In this document: positions 1 through 8,385 of the stretch, piece by piece
Position numbering within the stretch: position 1 is the first letter of the stretch
Layout of the letters: each line of letters starts with the position of its first letter
From: Verrucomicrobiota bacterium
GTDB taxonomy: Bacteria; Verrucomicrobiota; Verrucomicrobiia; Verrucomicrobiales; Verrucomicrobiaceae
NCBI GenBank assembly: GCA_025360015.1
Contig: JANYCZ010000045.1
Span: 1 to 64,000 of the forward strand
Length of the DNA stretch: 64,000 nucleotides
Direction: 5' to 3'
Position numbers and translations under genes: made by a program
Notes under the pieces: model-generated
What the model was told of the DNA's origin: nothing
Database searches by the model: none
Seen by the model: the letters and a program-made list of their open reading frames with translations, nothing else

Positions 1-136
1 TCCAGCATCCAGCATCCAGCATCCAGCATCCAGCATCCAGCATCCAGCATCCAGCATCCAGCATCCAGCATCCAGCATCCAGCATCCAGCATCCAGCATC
101 CAGCATCCAGCATCCAGCATCCAGCATCCAGCATCC
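1..136. repeat. Tandem heptanucleotide array (unit TCCAGCA)
   Basis: About nineteen head-to-tail copies of a 7-bp unit run without visible interruption from the first base to about position 136, then stop at TCCGATTC. The left edge cuts the array, so its full length is unknown. The unit is 7 bp, so an array in coding sequence would shift frame with each copy gained or lost. No gene reads through it with support, so it is taken as intergenic. Function is unknown. Copy number is likely to vary between strains by replication slippage. Confidence 0.95.
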
Positions 137-411
137 GATTCTGACATCCGTGCAACCCGTGGTTCACCTCCGGCCTCCCCGCATCCACTCCTCAGCCATC
201 CGGAAAAATCTTTCTGCCCTTTTCCCGTGGCCATCCTCAATCACCCCCAAGCAACGCGTCCCATCCGCCGCCCCCTCCGCCAAATCATAAATCGTAAATC
301 ATAAATAGCCCCTCCCCCCACTCCCCACTCAGGCCCCTCCCCGACCTCCTTCCACCCATCCGCCCCGCCCCCTCCCACCGAATTAGAGAAGCGCCCACAG
401 CGCGCTTTGCC
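137..411. other. Non-coding leader upstream of paoC
   Basis: This 275-base stretch has no gene I can support. It is rich in C-runs and short CATCC words, which resemble decayed copies of the flanking array, and it holds the AT-rich heptamer run at 282-307. It must carry the promoter for the paoC operon unless transcription enters from beyond the left edge. I could not pick out convincing -35/-10 boxes. A long open frame on the opposite strand here is only the GC-rich shadow of paoC. Confidence 0.5.
282..307. repeat. Short AT-rich heptamer run (AAATCRT)
   Basis: Three and a half consecutive units AAATCAT, AAATCGT, AAATCAT and a truncated AAATAG lie about 105 bp upstream of paoC. The unit length, 7 bp, equals that of the array at the left edge, although the sequence differs. 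It stands out as AT-rich in a very GC-rich context. It may simply be a slippage repeat, or it may help promoter melting. No direct evidence supports either. Confidence 0.7.
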
Positions 412-2619
412 ATGAAGTTCGACTCCCCCGCCGCCGCCAACCCGATCGACCAGCTCAACGTCATCGGCAAGCCCCTCGACCGCGTCGAAGGCCCCCTCAA
501 AGTCACCGGCACCGCCCCCTACGCCTACGAGCGCCACGACGTCGTGCCGAACCAGGCCTACGGCCACATCATCGGCGCCGGCATCGCCAAAGGCCGCATC
601 CTCTCCATCGACCTCGCCGCCGCCAAAGCCGCCCCCGGCGTCCTCGCCATCGTCACCGCCGACAACGCCGGCAAACTCGCCAAAGGCGACCACAACATCG
701 CCAATCTCCTCGGCGGCCCCGAGATCCAGCACTACCACCAGGCAGTCGCCGTCGTCGTCGCCGAGACCTTCGAGCAGGCCCGCGCCGCCGCTCTCCTGAT
801 CAAAGTCAAGTACCAGCCCGCCAAAGGCGCCTTCGACCTCGCCGCCGTCAAAGACTCCGCCATCAAGCCCAAGGCCGGGCTCGCGGGCGAGTCCGACACC
901 GCCGTAGGCGACTTCGACAGCGCCTTCACCGCCGCCCCCGTCCAGCTCGACGCCACCTACACCACCCCCGATCAATCCCACGCCATGATGGAGCCCCACG
1001 CCTCCATCGCCGCCTGGGACGGCGACAAGCTCACCCTCTGGACCTCCAACCAGATGGTCGGCTGGGCCGTGGCAGACATGGCCGAAACCCTCGGCATCCC
1101 CAAAGAAAACATCCACATCTCCACCCCCTACATCGGCGGTGGCTTCGGTGGCAAGCTCTTCCTCCGTGCCGATGCCCTCTTCGCCGCCCTCGGCGCACGC
1201 GCCGCCAATCGCCCCGTCAAGATCGCGCTCCAGCGCGCGCTCATGATGAACAACACCACCCATCGTGCCGCCACCATCCAGCGCATCCGCCTTGGCGCGG
1301 GCAAGGACGGCAGGCTCACCGCCATCGGCCATGAAAGCTGGTCCGGCAATCTCCCCAAAGGCGACCCCGAAACCGCCGTCGCCCAGACGCGCCTCCTCTA
1401 CGCCGGGGCCAATCGCATGACCTCCACCCGCCTCTCCGAGCTCAATCTCCCCGAAGGCAGCTCCATGCGCGCCCCCGGTGAAGCCTCCGGCATGATGGCC
1501 CTCGAGATCGCCATCGACGAGATGGCCGAAAAACTCAGCCTCGACCCCATCGAGTTCCGCATCCTCAACGACACCCAGGTCGATCCCGAAAAACCCGAGC
1601 GCCCCTTCTCCAAGCGCCAGCTCACCGAGTGCCTCCGCACCGGAGCCAAACGCTTCGGCTGGGACAAGCGCAAATCCGCCCCCGCCCATGTCCACGAAGG
1701 CCGCTGGCTCATCGGCATGGGCGTCGCCGCCGCCTTCCGCAACAACCTCCCCATGAAATCCGCCGCCCGCGTCAAGGTGGACAAGCGCGGCATCGTCACC
1801 GTCGAAACCGACATGACCGACATCGGCACCGGCAGCTACACCATCCTCGCCCAGACCGCCGCCGAGATGCTCGGCGTCGACCCCGAAGACGTCATCGTCC
1901 GCCTCGGCGATTCCACCTTCCCAGTCTCCTGCGGCTCCGGCGGCCAGTTCGGTGCCAACAACTCCACCTCCGGCGTCTATGCCGCCTGCACCAAGCTCCG
2001 CGAACTCATCGCCAAAAAAGCCAACGTCAAACCCGAAGACCTCGCCTTCGATGACGGCCGCGTCACCGCCGGAGCCAGCAGCTGGTCCCTCGCCGAACTC
2101 GCCGGCGACGAAGGCCTCTCCGCCGAAGACCACATCGAGTATGGCGACCTCTCCAAAAAATTCCAGCAGTCCACCTTCGGTGCCCACTTCGTCGAAGTCG
2201 GCGTGGACATTTACACCGGCGTCACCCGCGTCCGCCGCATGCTCGCCGTCTGCGCCTGCGGCCGCATCCTCAATCCCAAGACCGCCCGCAGCCAGGTCAT
2301 CGGTGCCATGACCATGGGCGTCGGTGCCGCCCTCATGGAAGAACTCGCCGTGGACACCCGCCAGGGCTTCTTCGCCAACCACGACCTCGCCGGATACGAA
2401 GTCCCCGTCCACGCCGACCTCCCCCATCAGGAAGTCATCTTCCTCGACGAAACCGATCCCATCTCCTCGCCCATGAAAGCCAAAGGCGTCGGCGAGCTCG
2501 GCATCTGCGGCATCGCCGCCGCCGTCGCCAACGCCATCCACAACGCCACCGGCATCCGCGTCCGCGACTACCCCATCACTCTCGACAAACTTATCGATCA
2601 CCTCCCCGCCATCTCATGA
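412..2619 (+). CDS. paoC: PaoC-type aldehyde oxidoreductase molybdenum-binding subunit
   Basis: The 735-residue product matches the large subunit of the periplasmic aldehyde oxidoreductase PaoABC (xanthine oxidase family), which oxidises aldehydes to acids at a molybdenum cofactor. From memory, E. coli PaoC is almost the same length and shares long stretches, such as the N-terminal KFDSPAAANPIDQLNVIGKP and the C-terminal RVRDYPITLDKL. The glycine-rich Moco loop GGGFGGKLFLRADALFAA is present near residue 245. The catalytic base is the Glu of GVGELG, about residue 695. The FeS (PaoA) and FAD (PaoB) subunits are not in the window, and at least 411 bp upstream is non-coding, so they lie further left or elsewhere. 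The stop overlaps the XdhC start (ATGA). Third positions are almost all C or G, more extreme than in later genes. Confidence 0.93.
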   Translation: MKFDSPAAANPIDQLNVIGKPLDRVEGPLKVTGTAPYAYERHDVVPNQAYGHIIGAGIAKGRILSIDLAAAKAAPGVLAIVTADNAGKLAKGDHNIANLLGGPEIQHYHQAVAVVVAETFEQARAAALLIKVKYQPAKGAFDLAAVKDSAIKPKAGLAGESDTAVGDFDSAFTAAPVQLDATYTTPDQSHAMMEPHASIAAWDGDKLTLWTSNQMVGWAVADMAETLGIPKENIHISTPYIGGGFGGKLFLRADALFAALGARAANRPVKIALQRALMMNNTTHRAATIQRIRLGAGKDGRLTAIGHESWSGNLPKGDPETAVAQTRLLYAGANRMTSTRLSELNLPEGSSMRAPGEASGMMALEIAIDEMAEKLSLDPIEFRILNDTQVDPEKPERPFSKRQLTECLRTGAKRFGWDKRKSAPAHVHEGRWLIGMGVAAAFRNNLPMKSAARVKVDKRGIVTVETDMTDIGTGSYTILAQTAAEMLGVDPEDVIVRLGDSTFPVSCGSGGQFGANNSTSGVYAACTKLRELIAKKANVKPEDLAFDDGRVTAGASSWSLAELAGDEGLSAEDHIEYGDLSKKFQQSTFGAHFVEVGVDIYTGVTRVRRMLAVCACGRILNPKTARSQVIGAMTMGVGAALMEELAVDTRQGFFANHDLAGYEVPVHADLPHQEVIFLDETDPISSPMKAKGVGELGICGIAAAVANAIHNATGIRVRDYPITLDKLIDHLPAIS

Positions 2620-3527
2620 AGGAAATCCGCGACCTCATCCGCTTCTGGGACGCGCGCAACGGCCAGCCCCTCGCCCTCGCCACCCTCGTCACCGCCCAAG
2701 GCTCCAGCTATCGCCGCCCCGGTGCCCGCATGCTCATCAACGCCTCCGGCCAGTCAGCCGGCGGAGTCAGCGCCGGCTGCATCGAAGAAGAAGTCATCGC
2801 CTGCTCCCGCAAAGTCCTCCGCAGCGGCGAATCCCAGCTCCTCACCTTCGACACCCGCCTCCGCTTCGGCTGCAACGGCACCATCCAGATCCTCGTCGAA
2901 GTCGCGCCCGCCAACGTCATGAACCACATGCGCGACTCTTTCGCCCATCGGCAGACCTGCCGCCTCGAAACCCTGTTGCAAGGAGACGCACCACGCACCC
3001 GCATTGCCGAATCCGACACACGCGCAGACAGTTTCGTCCACACCATCGAGCCCCCCGTCCGCCTCGTCCTGATCGGCGACAGCACCGACACCGCCGCCCT
3101 CCACGCCCAGGCCTCCCTCCTCGGCTGGAACGTCATGCACTGGGATGCGCCCCCACTCCCTCCAGATCTCATCGATGCACGCACCGCCGTCGTCGTCGCC
3201 ACCCACAACTTCGGGCGCGACTGTGCCGCCCTGCGCACCCTCCTGCCATCAGACCTCCGCTACCTCGGCCTCGTCGGCTCCCGCCGCCGCCGCGACGACA
3301 TCCTTTTCGACGTCCTCCACGACGGCATCAGGGTGCACGACGGCCTCTTTGCCCCCGCCGGGTTGCATCTCGGTGCAGACACCCCCGAAGAAATTGCACT
3401 ATCCATCATCGCCGAGATTCAGAGCGTATTCGGAGGCGGCACAGCGCAACAACTCCGCCATCGCACCTCCCCCATCCATCAGATCGCCACCCCCGCATTC
3501 ACCCAATGCCACGAATCGGCGGCATAA
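2616..3527 (+). CDS. XdhC/CoxI-family molybdenum cofactor maturation protein
   Basis: This 303-residue protein has the two-part XdhC layout. An N-terminal XdhC_CoxI segment carries the hallmark GGVSAGCIEEEV at about residues 49-60. A C-terminal Rossmann-like XdhC_C domain, from about 148, has VLIGDSTDTAAL and LGLVGSRRRRDDI. Members of the family bind the molybdenum cofactor, promote its sulfuration or cytidylation, and insert it into xanthine-oxidase-family enzymes; PaoD does this for PaoABC. Its start overlaps the paoC stop by four bases and its end overlaps the next gene by 22 bases, so a dedicated chaperone role for the upstream enzyme is likely. I infer PaoD-like function from position and have not proved orthology. 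Confidence 0.88.
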   Translation: MKEIRDLIRFWDARNGQPLALATLVTAQGSSYRRPGARMLINASGQSAGGVSAGCIEEEVIACSRKVLRSGESQLLTFDTRLRFGCNGTIQILVEVAPANVMNHMRDSFAHRQTCRLETLLQGDAPRTRIAESDTRADSFVHTIEPPVRLVLIGDSTDTAALHAQASLLGWNVMHWDAPPLPPDLIDARTAVVVATHNFGRDCAALRTLLPSDLRYLGLVGSRRRRDDILFDVLHDGIRVHDGLFAPAGLHLGADTPEEIALSIIAEIQSVFGGGTAQQLRHRTSPIHQIATPAFTQCHESAA

Positions 3528-4084
3528 TCCTCGCTGCCGGCGGCTCCACCCGCCTCGGCCAGCCCAAGCAGCTCCTCTCCCTGCACGGCTCTGCGCTTGT
3601 GTGCCACGCCGTTCATGCCGCTCAGGACGGCGGCTGTGACGTCGTCTGCGTCGTGACCGGTCACGCACGGGAACTCGTGGAGCGCGCTGTAGCTGCATTA
3701 CATCCACAATTCGTGCACAACGAGCACTGGCAGCGCGGCATGGGCAGCTCCATCCGACTCGGAGTAAGCGCTATCCAGCCAGTCTCCGCCCTCATCCTCA
3801 TCGCCTGCGATCAACCCGCCGTAAACGCCGCCGTCATTCGCGCACTCATTGAGCAGCATGCACTCACCGGTATGCCCATCGTTGCCTCCCGTTACGCCAA
3901 CACGCTCGGTATTCCCGCTTTGTTTGATCAAGCCTGCCTGGCCGAATTGCACGCCCTGCCCGACGACTGCGGAGCCAAATCGGTCATCCAAGCCGACCCG
4001 GCACGAGTCGCCCCATTCGATTTTCCCGCCGGAGAACTTGATCTCGACACACCCGACGATGTGCGAGCATGGCAAAGCAAGTGA
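3506..4084 (+). CDS. MocA-like molybdenum cofactor nucleotidyltransferase
   Basis: The 192-residue product is a single-domain nucleotidyltransferase of the MobA/MocA group. The signature LAAGGSTRLGQPKQLL spans residues 9-24, and the metal-binding Asp sits in IACDQPAV near residue 95. MocA adds CMP to molybdopterin to make the cytosine dinucleotide cofactor used by xanthine-oxidase-family enzymes such as PaoC. Its location as third gene of an overlapping operon with paoC and XdhC fits that role. A MobA-type GTP enzyme or another NTP transferase cannot be excluded from sequence alone, but the context favours cytidylyl transfer. The start overlaps the XdhC 3' end by 22 bases. Confidence 0.85.
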   Translation: MPRIGGIILAAGGSTRLGQPKQLLSLHGSALVCHAVHAAQDGGCDVVCVVTGHARELVERAVAALHPQFVHNEHWQRGMGSSIRLGVSAIQPVSALILIACDQPAVNAAVIRALIEQHALTGMPIVASRYANTLGIPALFDQACLAELHALPDDCGAKSVIQADPARVAPFDFPAGELDLDTPDDVRAWQSK

Positions 4085-4133
4085 GGGCAGCGCAGTGAAA
4101 CTGAAAGCATCCGCGTTCTTTACCATCCTAATA

Positions 4134-4150
4134 ACTCATTAATAATGAGT
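4134..4150 (-). terminator. Hairpin immediately 3' of tRNA-Arg
   Basis: ACTCATT and AATGAGT form a 7-bp stem with a 3-nt loop directly after the encoded CCA end of the tRNA on the minus strand, followed by TATTAGG. It could act as tRNA terminator or processing signal, and also as terminator for the convergent operon ending at 4084. The T-tract is weak. Confidence 0.5.
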
Positions 4151-4226
4151 GGCGCACCCGAGAGGATTCGAACCTCTAACCTTCTGATCCGTAGTCAGAT
4201 GCTCTAATCCGTTGAGCTACGGGTGC
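4150..4226 (-). tRNA. tRNA-Arg (anticodon ACG)
   Basis: The cloverleaf is visible on the minus strand. The acceptor GCACCCG pairs with CGGGTGC, the anticodon stem TCTGA/TCAGA closes the loop CTACGGA, and the T-arm AGAGG-TTCGAAT-CCTCT is intact. The loop gives anticodon ACG, normally read with inosine at position 34 to decode CGU, CGC and CGA. The CCA end is encoded (4150-4152). The gene is 77 nt with CCA. Confidence 0.96.
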
Positions 4227-4334
4227 GTTGAAATTATCTGGCCCGTTGCGTTGGAAACAGCGGGCAACGAGAATAGACCAATGCATTCTTTTGTCAATCA
4301 CTCCGGCACATTTTATTCACTTTATGCTAACACT

Positions 4335-5756
4335 TCAGCGTGACTGCTCATAGGCATGCGCCACCCGCAGCACGGTGGCTTCGTCCAGAGCTTTGCCGAT
4401 GATCTGCAAACCCACGGGCAGCGCGCTGCCTTCGACTTCAACCGTACCGCAGGGCAGGCTGATGCCGGGCAGGCCGGCGAGATTGACGGGGATGGTGAAG
4501 ACGTCTTCGAGATAGGCGGCCAGCGGGTTGTCTTTGAGCTCGCCCAATTTGTGCGCGGGCGTGGGGCTGGTGGGGGAAAGGATGACGTCCACCTTTTTGA
4601 AGGCTTCGGTGAAGTCATTGCGGATCAGCGTGCGGGCCTTCTGCGCGCGGATGTAGTACGCATCATAGTAGCCGGAGCTGAGCATGTAGGTGCCCAGCAG
4701 GATGCGGCGCTTCACCTCGGGACCGAAACCTTCCGAGCGGGACTTGGTGTACTGCTCCATTAAATCCCCTGCACTGCTGCTGCGGTGGCCGTAGCGCACG
4801 CCGTCAAAGCGGGCGAGATTGGCCGATGCCTCGGCGGGAGCGAGCACGTAGTAGGTGGCGACGCCGAGCTCGGTGTGCGGCAGGCTGATTTCTTCAATGA
4901 TGGCCCCTAGGGACTCAAGCTGGCGGATGGCGGCTTGCACGCTGGCGGAAACTCCGGCGTGGATGCCGTCGATGTAATATTCCTTGGGCAGGCCGATGCG
5001 CAGGCCTTTGATGTCCCGCCCGATGGAGGCGGTGAAATCGGGCACCTCGACATTCAGAGAGGTGGAGTCGTGGGCATCATGGCCGCAGAGGTGGTTCAGC
5101 AGCAGCGCGGCGTCTTCCACCGTCTTGGTGACAGGGCCGATCTGATCGAGCGAAGAAGCGAAGGCGACGAGGCCGTAGCGGGACACGCGACCGTAGGTGG
5201 GCTTGATGCCGACGCAGCCGCACAGGGCTGCGGGCTGGCGGATGGAGCCGCCGGTGTCCGAGCCGAGGGCTGCAATGGCGAGATCTCCCGCCACCGCCGC
5301 CGCGCTGCCACCGCTGGAGCCGCCGGGCACGCGGGTGAGATCACGCGGATTGCGCGTCACGCCCAGGGCGGAGTTCTCCGTGCTGGAGCCCATGGCAAAT
5401 TCATCCATGTTCAGCCGTCCAAAGGGGATGGCACCGCTGGCACGCAGCCGCTGGATGGCTCCGGCGTCGTAGGGCGCGGTGTAGTTTTCTGACAGGATGC
5501 GCGAGCCGCAGGTGCAGGGCTGCCCGGTGACATTCATGTTGTCCTTGATCGCGATGGGGATGCCGCCGAGCGGTTTCGTGATGTCCGCATGGTCCGCCTC
5601 AGCGAGTGCGGCATCGACGTCCCAAGACAAGTAAGCGCCGATCTCCGCATTGCGTGTTTCGATGGATTTGGCGACATCCAAAACGATGTCCCGGGGCGTG
5701 ATGTCACCCGCAGTGATGCCTTTGCGCAAGGCTGCGATGGTGGAGGAGGCGAGCAT
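4335..5756 (-). CDS. gatA: Asp-tRNA(Asn)/Glu-tRNA(Gln) amidotransferase subunit A
   Basis: This 473-residue amidase-signature protein is the GatA subunit of GatCAB. It releases ammonia from glutamine and feeds it to GatB to amidate mischarged Asp-tRNA(Asn) or Glu-tRNA(Gln). The Ser-cisSer-Lys triad is recognisable as Lys71 (IPIAIKDN), Ser147 (VPGGSSGGS) and Ser171 (DTGGSIRQP). The length is normal for the family. It lies 41 bp downstream of gatC on the same strand, so the two are probably co-transcribed. gatB is not in the window and must be elsewhere. Downstream, 4227-4334 has no feature I can name. Confidence 0.96.
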   Translation of the reverse strand: MLASSTIAALRKGITAGDITPRDIVLDVAKSIETRNAEIGAYLSWDVDAALAEADHADITKPLGGIPIAIKDNMNVTGQPCTCGSRILSENYTAPYDAGAIQRLRASGAIPFGRLNMDEFAMGSSTENSALGVTRNPRDLTRVPGGSSGGSAAAVAGDLAIAALGSDTGGSIRQPAALCGCVGIKPTYGRVSRYGLVAFASSLDQIGPVTKTVEDAALLLNHLCGHDAHDSTSLNVEVPDFTASIGRDIKGLRIGLPKEYYIDGIHAGVSASVQAAIRQLESLGAIIEEISLPHTELGVATYYVLAPAEASANLARFDGVRYGHRSSSAGDLMEQYTKSRSEGFGPEVKRRILLGTYMLSSGYYDAYYIRAQKARTLIRNDFTEAFKKVDVILSPTSPTPAHKLGELKDNPLAAYLEDVFTIPVNLAGLPGISLPCGTVEVEGSALPVGLQIIGKALDEATVLRVAHAYEQSR

Positions 5757-5797
5757 AAGGAAAAAAGAGAGCGGGAAGCAGCAGCGACGGTTGGCGG

Positions 5798-6088
5798 TTA
5801 CTCGATCACCTTGGGGATCTGGATCTGGTCGGCGTGGCGTTTCGGCGCATTGGACAGCGCCTGATCCTGCGTCAATCCTGGGCGGGGCACATCCGCCCGC
5901 AGTACATCATAGACGGGGATGGCGTGCGCCGTGGGCTCCACGCCGTCCAGGTCATAGCGCGTCAGGGTGTCGATGTAGGTCAGAATGCCGTTCAACTGGG
6001 ATTCGTAGCGCTTGGCTTCTTCGTCGGTAAGCGCGAGGCGGGCCAGCTTGGCCACATGATGGATGTCGATCTGATGAGCTTCAGGCAT
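5798..6088 (-). CDS. gatC: Asp-tRNA(Asn)/Glu-tRNA(Gln) amidotransferase subunit C
   Basis: The 96-residue GatC protein wraps around GatA and GatB and stabilises the complex. Typical features are an N-terminal helix with VAKLARLALTDEE, a central LNGILTYIDTL and a C-terminal LRADVPRPGLTQDQALSNAP. I chose the ATG at 6088, giving MPEAHQIDIHHVAKL, because the family begins just before this helix and an AAGGA lies upstream. The same frame stays open for another 60 codons upstream but that part has no family similarity. It is first of a gatC-gatA pair. Confidence 0.94.
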   Translation of the reverse strand: MPEAHQIDIHHVAKLARLALTDEEAKRYESQLNGILTYIDTLTRYDLDGVEPTAHAIPVYDVLRADVPRPGLTQDQALSNAPKRHADQIQIPKVIE

Positions 6089-6189
6089 GAGGAAACAGTC
6101 CTTTCTTGCCAGCGGGCAGCAGGCTTTGCAACGCAAAAGGCACAGACTGTTTGCAGTCTGTGCCTTGAAAAAAGCCCGCCGGATGGCTG

Positions 6190-6609
6190 TTACCAGCCTT
6201 GGAACGAAGAATACGGGATTTCCGACCGGAAACCCACTTCGGGTGCGAATTCCGTGTAGCCCCACCAACCGTCCAAAGCTTCCTTGTGATGATAGGGCGG
6301 GCGGTAGGTGCGCTTCCAGCTCGGAATGGGGAAGGTGGCGATCTCATAAAGACCGTAGCCAGCCCGCACGAAGGTGCGCTTGGTGCCTTCCACTAAAAAA
6401 TCAGAGGCGGCTGCGACAGCACCATCCGACTGATTGGTTTTGCGCCAAACTGCAGGATATTCAAACCAGCCAAAGAGGATATTGCCCACGCCACGGCTGA
6501 GCTTCCGGCTCCAGGTAAAATGATGCCCGGCAGGAGACTGGATGTCACCATAAGCAATGCTGGAGAGGGCGCAAAGGGTGGCGGCAAGGAATAGAAAACG
6601 ATTTTTCAT
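6190..6609 (-). CDS. Exosortase system-associated protein, TIGR04073 family
   Basis: The 139-residue product starts with a signal peptide (MKNRFLFLAATLCALSSIAYG) and is therefore exported. The mature part carries the pattern I associate with TIGR04073: RKLSRGVGNILFGWFEYP, then a glycine/valine-rich middle, then YGLYEIATFPIPSWKRTYRPP. The family occurs in genomes with an exosortase/PEP-CTERM sorting system, but its molecular role is unknown. I placed the start at the ATG before the signal peptide; an in-frame ATG 18 codons upstream would spoil it. No exosortase or PEP-CTERM substrate is recognised in the window. Confidence 0.8.
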   Translation of the reverse strand: MKNRFLFLAATLCALSSIAYGDIQSPAGHHFTWSRKLSRGVGNILFGWFEYPAVWRKTNQSDGAVAAASDFLVEGTKRTFVRAGYGLYEIATFPIPSWKRTYRPPYHHKEALDGWWGYTEFAPEVGFRSEIPYSSFQGW

Positions 6610-6830
6610 GTGTCTAAAGATGATTAACAAAATTTGGGGCTCTTTGGCAACCATTAAAACCATTAAATTGCGCTTTTTTGAGAGCCTTGTTGCGCCTGCT
6701 TATCGCTTTCCCGGGGGAAACTGGCGGTACAGAAGCTGCCGCCCCGGTTCGAGCGCCGCAAAATCAGCCATAGTGTCGAGAATATGGTTCACTCCGCCTC
6801 GTCGTGGGTGTGGTCATACTACTAGGCGAC

Positions 6831-7037
6831 TCAGGCAGCCTGACGCTGCGGCTTGTTCCGCATGCGGCGCCACTCGGCCCGGTGATGTTGCGCCCAGTCA
6901 TTGAGCGCATATTCAAACCCGATGTCATGACCTTCGTGCTCGCTGGCGATCCATTTCAGTCGCAGAATTTCCTCCTGTTCAGCAAGGAACTCACCATAGG
7001 GAGATCCAAGGGACGCGGGCAGGGTTGAACTGGTCAT
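6831..7037 (-). CDS. Small conserved-looking protein of unknown function
   Basis: This would encode 68 residues starting at the ATG at 7037 (MTSSTLPASLG), with GGTGG a few bases upstream. The body is charged and helical: EQEEILRLKWIASE, EGHDIGFEYALNDW and HRAEWRRMRN. I have an impression of similar short proteins in other bacteria with a GHDIGFE-x-AL-x-DW core, but I cannot name the family or its role. The frame is open further upstream, though those residues look non-coding. It stands alone between the TIGR04073 gene (221 bp away) and tRNA-Thr. The two flanking gaps, 6610-6830 and 7038-7229, show nothing else I can support. Confidence 0.6.
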   Translation of the reverse strand: MTSSTLPASLGSPYGEFLAEQEEILRLKWIASEHEGHDIGFEYALNDWAQHHRAEWRRMRNKPQRQAA

Positions 7038-7229
7038 TTTCCACCGATCCATGCGATCCGGGCAAGATTCAAGTGCAAGCTGCCATGACACCTTAAGAAC
7101 TGCGGCGTTTGCGCCGTCAGAGGCTCTCTGCCCTCCCCGGCACCCATGATTTCTTCGACCTGCTAAAGAAAGCAAATGACAAGGTCTGGCCACCCCTTAT
7201 ATAATGAAAGCTTAAAGTCACACGTTCAA

Positions 7230-7304
7230 GCCGGAGTAGCTCAGTGGTAGAGCATCGCATTCGTAATGCGAGGGTCGCGGGTTCAAATCCCGCCTTCGGC
7301 TCCA
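7230..7304 (+). tRNA. tRNA-Thr (anticodon CGT)
   Basis: The acceptor GCCGGAG pairs with CTTCGGC (one G-T pair). The D-arm GCTC/GAGC, the anticodon stem TCGCA/TGCGA around loop TTCGTAA, and the T-arm GCGGG-TTCAAAT-CCCGC are all present. Anticodon CGT decodes ACG. The CCA end is encoded at 7302-7304. A GTG-initiated gene frame begins within 20 bases downstream. Confidence 0.96.
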
Positions 7305-7320
7305 TCAACGCGTGTTTGCC

Positions 7321-8382
7321 ATGACGAATCCGAGCCTCGCTGACAATGATCCGCCACGCCGCAGCCGAGCCCGGCGGCGAGAGGCCATGATCAACGCTAT
7401 CGCCACGGTCTTAGGCTGCATGGCCCTGGTGGTGATGATCGCCACGGTCGTACGCGTCGTCATGGTGAAGCTCTGGGAATCTGCCCGGGTCAATCCTGAG
7501 TACGTGCAGTCGGTGTATGACAATGATCTGGAGCACCGTTGGTCGGGCAACATCAAGGAGCAGCCATCCCTGCTGAATGACCCCTCGGCGTCCCAGCCGC
7601 AATCAAGCAGTGCCCCTCGCGTGGCAGTCGCCCCCGCCACTGAAATTTTCCAGCCAAAGCCCGTGGAATCCTCGGCTGTCATCGCCGAAAGTCCGGCCAG
7701 TGTCACGGCTCCCACCTCAATTCAGGACATTGAAAGCAAAAGAGCCAAAATCGAGCTTTCGGTGCGTGGTTTTTTTGAAGCTGCCAGCATGGATCAGCGG
7801 CTTGTTTTTGCCCGCGATCCCCAGCGGGTGCGGCCACTGATGGAGAACTATTATCATAGCCATTCACAGACCCCTCTCGAATGGAAAAATCTTGGCTGGG
7901 TCCTCCCTGTTGAGGAGCCCGGCTACCGCCTCGCGTATGCCCAGGCGATCTTTACAAACGCCGAGCCTGTGAGCCTCATCATTGAAGAAATGACGGACGG
8001 CAGTTTTCGGGTGGACTGGGAAAGCTCCGTCCGCTACGGCGAACTGGACTGGGAGGTGTTTATAAAAACCCAGCCCGCAGTGCCCAAACTATTCCGCGTG
8101 ATCGCCTCCAAACCGCAGAACATGCCTTCTGAGGCCTCCCCCCAGGGCAGCGAAGTGCTGGAAATCAAACATCCTGATGATAATGACGTCATCTATGCCT
8201 ACTTTGATCGTAAAGATCCTAAATTCCAACCCCTTCTCCAGCAACTGCAGACCGGAAATTGGAAAGATGTACCCCTAACTTTGCGACTTTGTTTCCCCGG
8301 CCCCTTTGGCAGTGGCAAAAATGCGCGCATCGCAGATGTAGAGGGAAAAGGATGGCTGATATTGCATGGAACCAGGAGCTAG
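7321..8382 (+). CDS. Single-pass membrane protein of unknown function
   Basis: The 353-residue product starts 17 bases after the tRNA-Thr 3' end. A basic N-terminal segment (PRRSRARRREAM) is followed by one hydrophobic helix at about residues 24-48 (INAIATVLGCMALVVMIATV), then a proline/serine-rich linker to about 140, then a soluble domain with many aromatic and acidic residues. This predicts a protein anchored in the inner membrane with a periplasmic domain. I do not recognise the domain. A GTG at 7312 in the same frame is an alternative start; neither has a clear ribosome-binding site. Only three bases separate it from the PHP gene, so the two are likely co-transcribed. Confidence 0.7.
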   Translation: MTNPSLADNDPPRRSRARRREAMINAIATVLGCMALVVMIATVVRVVMVKLWESARVNPEYVQSVYDNDLEHRWSGNIKEQPSLLNDPSASQPQSSSAPRVAVAPATEIFQPKPVESSAVIAESPASVTAPTSIQDIESKRAKIELSVRGFFEAASMDQRLVFARDPQRVRPLMENYYHSHSQTPLEWKNLGWVLPVEEPGYRLAYAQAIFTNAEPVSLIIEEMTDGSFRVDWESSVRYGELDWEVFIKTQPAVPKLFRVIASKPQNMPSEASPQGSEVLEIKHPDDNDVIYAYFDRKDPKFQPLLQQLQTGNWKDVPLTLRLCFPGPFGSGKNARIADVEGKGWLILHGTRS

Positions 8383-8385
8383 ACT

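Noticed and set aside
1-136. Possible CRISPR array
   Set aside because: The repeat is 7 bp and perfectly contiguous, with no spacers and no cas genes nearby.
241-2601. Long open frame (786 codons) on the minus strand opposite paoC
   Set aside because: It is the shadow of a gene with almost all C-ending codons; the translation is rich in Gly, Asp, Ala and Val with no domain, and the plus strand encodes a full PaoC.
6703-6771. Mini gene of about 22 codons on the minus strand
   Set aside because: It has an ATG and stop in GC-rich intergenic DNA but no ribosome-binding site, neighbour or homology that I can point to.
7117-7308. Minus-strand open frame overlapping tRNA-Thr
   Set aside because: It reads through the tRNA gene and gives the well-known spurious peptide MEPKAGFEPATLALRMRC found at tRNA loci.
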